DNA of 26,662 nucleotides from Physocladia obscura (taxonomy: Eukaryota; Chytridiomycota; Chytridiomycetes; Chytridiales; Chytriomycetaceae): positions 1,734 to 28,395 of the forward strand of contig JADGJH010000129.1 in the NCBI GenBank assembly GCA_027596945.1, read 5' to 3'. Shown one piece after another: positions 21,480 through 26,662 of this stretch; position 1 is the first letter of the stretch; every line of letters begins with the position of its first letter. The notes under the pieces are model-generated. The model did not search any database and was not told where the DNA came from. It saw nothing but the letters and a program-made list of their open reading frames with translations. The position numbers and the translations under genes are program-made.

Positions 21480-24400
21480 TCAAGCCGCCAAGCCAACCAA
21501 TTCTTCATCTTGCAAGCTACCACTTTCCTCCCAACCAGCAGCAAATGAAATCCGAACACTGCTTTTTGCCAAAAATGCCATTGTTCCCTCTTTTCCCACT
21601 TGAGTCAAATCAAAGAAAAAGCATCGAGCAAGTCGTTCATTTTTTTCAAAAGAGAGGTCGTCAGTCACCAAAACAGTGTCTGGGTGATTTTTGATCCAAT
21701 CAGCCCAAAAACAAGCAACAGCATCGCGAATTATTTTTGTCAAATCCAAGTTGCCTTCATTGATAACAGTTTCCGGTTTTTTGCTACAAATTCGGGAAAT
21801 AACGCTGAGACATTCCACGTAAATCTGCCGTTCTGCTGGATCTCTGATGAAATCCAAGCATGATTCAACTTGCAAAGCTGAAATTAAAAAATTAGGGAGG
21901 TTTAATGGTTGTATGGATTTCACAAAATTTTACCGAAATTCAATTCCTCGGGAGTCTTTTCACTGATTGTTGGATCTCTCGGCAATATTTCTTTTCCAAT
22001 AACAATTCCGTGGCATTTGCTGAGAATCTTCCATACTTTCGGGTAAAAATCAGGTGGAACTCTGTTCAACGCTCCATCATTTTTGCGGCGCAGTAACCAT
22101 TTACCATTCGACGGCATTGAACTTCGACTGGCACCAGATGCCATCATTCGAAACTGATTATTTTGCGGATAAGATTCAAAGAACAATTTGCGTTTTGCAA
22201 CTAAATCGAAGGTGCGCATAAGCAGTGGTGTTGGCCCTTGATTCGCTGGAATATGAGCTTCAGTCGCACTTCCCGATTCAGCACCTTTTTCCCCTATTAA
22301 ACACCATGAGTCGCGAAATTGAACTTCGCGAATTTTGCTGGATCCGAGAGATTCGCATGCAATTTTAGCTGCTTCTGTCAAACATTCCGAACAATCATCT
22401 TTGACTACAACAACAAATATTGATCCAATATCCAATGATTCAACCATTTGCACAAACTCGTACGATTCTTCCGTTGACGTATGCGTGTCAAATGATACAG
22501 GCCCAATTATTGCCCCATCAAGAGGGTCAATAGCCACAACGTTTATTCCTCTGCCAAAACTGGGTTTCAAGGTCACAGAGCTATTGTCGCGAGTCAATTG
22601 AATTCTGGCAAAATTTCCAGCGTTATATCCGCCTGACTGTGTAGTGACCTCAAGTTGTGATGGAAGATTGACTCCAGATGAATTTTGCTGATAAAACTCT
22701 ATAGAATTGTTGGTTTGATCACCTGCTGTCAAAATTGTGCTTAATAACATTTTCATTTCGTACGGCGAAAGTTGCATCATATGTTCAATAGCATCCTCTT
22801 CGTTACACCCCCTCAAACGCGAAATCTCCTCTCGCATTGCGATAATGAAAAAATACGTTCTTATGCGTTTAATTCCATCGAAAACTGACGCTTTCGAACG
22901 AATTATTGATCCGAGATAAATCAAAATTTCTTGAACAAGCGGCGCCTCGCGAATATCATTCGCACTGAAGATTTGATCAATTTAGAAGAAACAATTAATC
23001 TAATTACTTACCAATGTTTATAAATGAGTTCAGACAGTGATTCGGGAGACAACGGGCTGGTGATGAAATATTCATTACTTCCTGCGCCAATCCCAATAGG
23101 TTTTCCACGGATCAAGAGGTCCGCAACATTGGAACTTAAAGAATAAACGGTCTTTTTGAGTAAACCAGCAACTTGGCGAACAATCGACCATTCTTTCATC
23201 GCCATAGCTTTTACATATACTTCTTCAAGCAATGATTGCACTGTTCCCAACGAACCAACTCGATAATCAAGCCCACAACATGAAAACAAATCTATACATA
23301 CGATTAATGATAGTGAATTTAAATTACTTCAAGGAAAATTAAAACTCACAATGAAGTAGATCAATTTGATCAAATATATACGTGGAGACCATCAACAATT
23401 CGCATGCGGCGTCAACATTTGCCGGATCATTCAAGTTGAGCGTTAAAGCATTCCCACTTTCATTTTTAAAATAGTCGCCAGAGGACTCTGCGCTAACTGC
23501 CACATCTGGATTGTCTGCAACATTATCTGTGGATGGAAGCAACGGAGCCACGTCAACAATGTCAAACGTGTAACTTCCTTTGCGAGAATCGATAACTGTT
23601 TGCTCTGCATTTTTATCGTAGACTGTCATATTTCCAAGATCTCCTCGAACAGCAGCCCGATTTGATGTCGCCCCGCGAATTTGCAAATCAGCTGGATCTT
23701 CAGTCGCAGATGGAAGTTCCGTTTTTGCAACGTCGGTATTGCTTTTCAAATTAAAAACGCCCGTGTCATCAGCGCATTTGTCATCAGCGCCTTTGTCATC
23801 AGCGTCTTTGTCATCAGCGTCTTTGTCATCAGCGTCTTTGTCATCAGCGTCTTTGTCATCAGCGCCTTTGTCATCAGCGCCTTTGTCATCAGCGCCTTTG
23901 TTATCAGCGCCTTTGTCATCAGCGCCCGTACCATCAGCGCCAGTGTCATGAGCACCAGTGCCATCAGCGCCCGCGTCATCAACGACCGTGCCCGTATCAT
24001 CAACACCCGTGTCATCAGTGACCGTGTCATGAGATTCAGGCTCTTCAGCGTAGAATGAACTTTTGAGTGAACTGTTGAGATCATCAGTTTGATCGCCACC
24101 GATCGATCTTCGCCGCACCAAACTTCTTCCGCGTTTTGGTTTCACAGTCTCTTGTCCATTTTTTTCGGCTTCTGACTGCAATTTTTGGTTTTTCTGATGC
24201 CACTCACCCTTCAAAACATTATGCCAATCTTCAATTTCGCCCTTTGAATCTGGTGAAACCATGAAATCGAGAGATTCAATGCATGACGTGCTAATAATCT
24301 CGCTGATTCGAGAAACGCGGACGCGTACACCTCCACACAGTCCGTCTCTCAAAGACATCATGAAATTCAACAAATTTCGCTTGCTGTCTCGCTGGTTGTA

Positions 24401-26662
24401 ACGCCAACGTTGCTGTTCCGAGTGATCTTTTGAGAAATCCCCCAGCATCTCACGAGTTAACATTAGGACCATGGTTGGACGCCCAGGATACCACCAATGA
24501 TTTTTTAAGAAAGCAAGTTCTTGCTCAAGAACACTCACCACTGAAATTTAAAGTTAATTGCAGCATGGGAGTGGAGTTTGGAGGTAATTTACAGTAATTG
24601 TTGTCTCCGATTAGGTAAAATTCCTCGTTATCCATAAAGTGAGGAAGAAATGCATACAGATGACCTTGAATTTTGTAAAGCTTTGATGTACCTAATGTAC
24701 CAATTGGCCGTTTGGGACGCCCAGAGAGTCCCTTTTTTATGTATGCTGTGTTAAAAAAATTTTTGGGAAAGGAATTCATAAATCCAAACCAATTTGACGT
24801 TTTCGCCCAATGATGAATACGCATCACGCAGCGCAGATGGAGGAGAAATTGTAATCGGGGCGCAATTTTCAAGTGTTTGAGTTTCCAAGCCAAATGTAGC
24901 CAGTTTTCTCTGCAATTCAACACTTTCTGCAAGTAGAACCATCTGAACGACAACTTCTGATCCTTGCTTGGGTCTGAACGGTAAATTTCGGCGACCAAGC
25001 GGATCCAATTCTGCGGGACTCAACAAATCGTCCTGAATAAGTGAACCGAGAATATACAATGATTGTGCCCACACCAATGGTATGTTTTCGTTTGGAATTC
25101 TTTTTACTGTGCCACAGTTGGCCTTTTCCGCTTCGATATCTTCCTTGGGAACAATATACAACTCTGAAGACAATGGTTATTTTCAAGCAATATTGGCATA
25201 GAAACACAAAAAAGGGGGGAAAAAATACTACCAGGGACTAATTTTGTTCCAGAAGGAGGTCTGCCCTGTGGTCGTCGCATGACAGAAGAACGCCGACGAC
25301 TATCAGTTCCACGTTTACCGACTGACTTGACTGAATTGGTATCTCCTTCCAAATCTCTGAATTTTGGAATGGTGGACGATTCAACCAGCAAAGGCTCAAG
25401 GAGATCGTGATACTTCTTGACTTGTTCAGCATCATCCCTGAACAATCCATCAAGAATCAAGTAGGTATAAAATAGGGGCCATTCACATTCGATATTTTCG
25501 AAAATCGTCAGTTCTTGAGGGTTATAATGCAATCTAAGAAAAACACACGGTCAGATTTCATTGACTTTTTCGAAAAAAGAGAAACGACCAAATAAAAACA
25601 TAAAAAAACCGAAAAACAGAAAAAGAAAAAAATCCAAACAACACACAGGAACAAACAGACAAACGCAAGAAAACAAACGCAAACACACCTGCTTGTATCT
25701 TCAAGCAACGTTTGATGTCCATCGCGTAAAAATCGTTTGAATCCATGGTTTCCACCCAACTTTTTAATAATTTCATTTCTTGTTTTCGTAACCAATTGCG
25801 GATCACTGACGGCAAATGCTGGAAAAGAAATGATAGAAAGAACTGCCGCATCAACTTCCTTGGAATTTGACTCTCTGGGTAACGCGGAGTGAAGTGTTGT
25901 ATAATTTCGAGTTATTTCATCAGGAAGAACATGGATAACCTATTTTCACGTTTAACTTGAGGAATTTTTTGGATAGAAAGAAAAAGGAGTGCAAAAATAC
26001 CGAAGAAGGTCCACCGCGAGCACCAAACAAGTTCACACCGTTAATTGCTTGAAGCGCAGCAACAGCCATCCCAATACTTGAAGAGTTCAACTCAGGCATA
26101 CCGTGGTTAATTTTGTCTCCGCGCTCCCAAATTCCATAATCAGGTGTTCTGTAAGCTCCTAAAAAAATTATTATTATTTTCCTTTGAATGTAAAATTCAT
26201 TGGACGAACTTTCAATGTAAAAGACAAGATTCTGAATAAAATTCACTTCATCCATAGTGTAAATCACAATTGTTCCGGCAGCAGTCATTTGTGCGAGTTG
26301 TAAAATAAACAAGCTTGTGGCATCGATTTGGAGATGTCCCCAATCTGCGTCCCCAACAACAGTGTCTCCAGTCGCAGTATTGAACCTGAAGTGATTGTTA
26401 TATTATAAATCAAGCACAGTATAAGGGGGGGTGCATAAAGGGTTTTTTCACATATAGGTAAATATAAACAGGTGAAAAACTTTTAAAAAAAGAAATTTGT
26501 CGTACTTTGCGTGGAGAGAATCAAGCACCGATTGCGAATTTTTGAAAAGCTCCACTTTGGCTGCTTGTCGCATATATGCAAATAAAATTCCGCGCATACA
26601 TTTGATTGTAGCATGTTCAAGTTCATCTGGGGAAGGGGTGGAGGAACAAAAATCTTAATAAC
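21480..26662 (-). CDS. Phosphorylase b kinase regulatory subunit alpha/beta-type (runs off right edge)
   Basis: PHK regulatory subunits hold the kinase that activates glycogen phosphorylase and relay PKA and Ca2+ signals. Visible exons: 26626-26506, 26385-26210, 26158-26001, 25939-25689, 25533-25232, 25163-24790, 24731-24593, 24540-23350, 23291-23012, 22964-21934, 21877-21480; about 1473 residues in frame. Only roughly the first 75 residues seem missing. Motifs of the glucoamylase-like domain: [80 protein letters not shown], [33 protein letters not shown]-terminal part: [19 protein letters not shown] and [19 protein letters not shown]. It is longer than animal PHKA (~1230) because of loops at 25232-25370 and 23700-24200. 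It ends in VGLAA, without the CAAX farnesylation box of animal subunits. Alpha versus beta is undecided. Confidence 0.93.
23755..24020 (-). repeat. 15-bp coding minisatellite in the PHK regulatory subunit
   Basis: A tandem 15-bp unit (on + strand TTTGTCATCAGCGCC or ..GTC) encodes (K-G/D-A-D-D). About ten K-type units are near-perfect (roughly 23767-23925), including four consecutive KDADD units, flanked on the N-terminal side by degenerate [15 protein letters not shown] units. It sits in a single large exon, in frame, so copy-number change alters length by five residues. Strongly acidic and presumably disordered. Confidence 0.92.
25534..25688 (-). repeat. Low-complexity pyrimidine-rich intron of the PHK gene
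   Basis: This 155-nt intron is far longer than the ~50-70 nt norm here. Read on the coding strand it is almost entirely T with G/C singles (GTGTGTTTGCGTTTG onward), ending TTTTTCTTAG. No coding potential or mobile-element feature is visible. Confidence 0.75.
26386..26505 (-). other. 120-nt PHK intron with G/C homopolymer run
   Basis: Between GCAAA|GTACGA and CACTTCAG|GTTC. It includes a run of seven G on the + strand near 26425-26431 and no open frame. Listed because it is the longest gene-free stretch near the right edge. Confidence 0.65.
26627..26662 (-). other. Intron (3' end) of the PHK gene at the window edge
   Basis: Upstream of exon 26626-26506 the coding-strand sequence reads GTTATTAAG...CCTTCCCCAG. 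The acceptor is clear. The first two visible bases are GT, so the donor may coincide with the window edge (36 nt), or the intron may extend further out. Confidence 0.5.

Noticed and set aside
23755..24020. CRISPR-like regular repeats
   Set aside because: The units are contiguous 15-mers without unique spacers and lie inside a eukaryotic coding exon.
23681..24058. Long plus-strand open frame with repeated Ser/Ala or Ile/Val units
   Set aside because: It is the antisense shadow of the 15-bp PHK minisatellite. A repeat unit with no stop in several frames keeps all of them open, and PHK motifs flank it on the minus strand.

Overview
The window is nuclear DNA from a eukaryote with a compact, intron-rich, AT-leaning genome. 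Twelve protein genes fit into 26.7 kb. By my hand splicing about 81% of the bases are coding. Introns are mostly 38-70 nt, with GTRNGN-like donors, CTRAY-like branch points and YAG/AAG acceptors. Every gene model below was checked for phase: summed exon lengths are multiples of three in all complete genes, and the joins reproduce conserved family motifs. The gene set (class I, AroG/ARO3-ARO4-type DAHP synthases together with cilium-linked families and a phosphorylase-kinase regulatory subunit) suggests a flagellated early-branching fungus (chytrid, or a rozellid/aphelid relative) or another flagellated opisthokont relative. This placement is an inference from gene content, not from a marker phylogeny.

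Left part (1-9009), all on the minus strand: the N-terminal third of exocyst subunit Sec15 runs off the left edge. Immediately upstream is a complete 1825-residue Dicer with helicase, dimerization, PAZ, two RNase III domains and a dsRBD. Then comes an ACOT9-like mitochondrial acyl-CoA thioesterase. Only 32 bp separate the Dicer stop from the Sec15 start.

Middle part (9065-16917): a CNOT11 subunit of CCR4-NOT (plus strand) is divergent from ACOT9 across 55 bp. Two tandem DAHP synthase paralogues (minus strand) share four intron positions, but the upstream copy has two extra introns. A PB1-domain protein and a CFAP97/Hemingway-domain protein follow (plus strand, 51 bp apart). The latter converges on ribosomal protein uL15 (RPL27A, minus strand) over a palindromic AATAAATTTATT that can serve as a poly(A) signal for both strands.

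Right part (17155-26662): a large IQ + Tcp11-domain protein (plus strand), a tiny Dpy-30/IQCK-like protein (minus strand), and a nearly complete phosphorylase kinase alpha/beta-type regulatory subunit (minus strand, running off the right edge). The last carries a 15-bp coding minisatellite and two PKA-consensus sites in lineage-specific loops.

The genes do not form an operon-like pathway. Recurring themes are RNA control (Dicer, CNOT11), aromatic amino-acid entry (two DAHP synthases), and a loose cluster of cilium/cAMP-linked families (CFAP97, Tcp11, Dpy-30-like, and PHK as a PKA target). I saw no tRNA, rRNA, CRISPR array, transposon or virus-like gene. No clearly undescribed system was found. 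The most notable items are the Dicer/Sec15 spacing, the DAHP synthase intron difference including a stop-free 54-nt intron, the bidirectional poly(A) palindrome, and the repeat-bearing PHK subunit.
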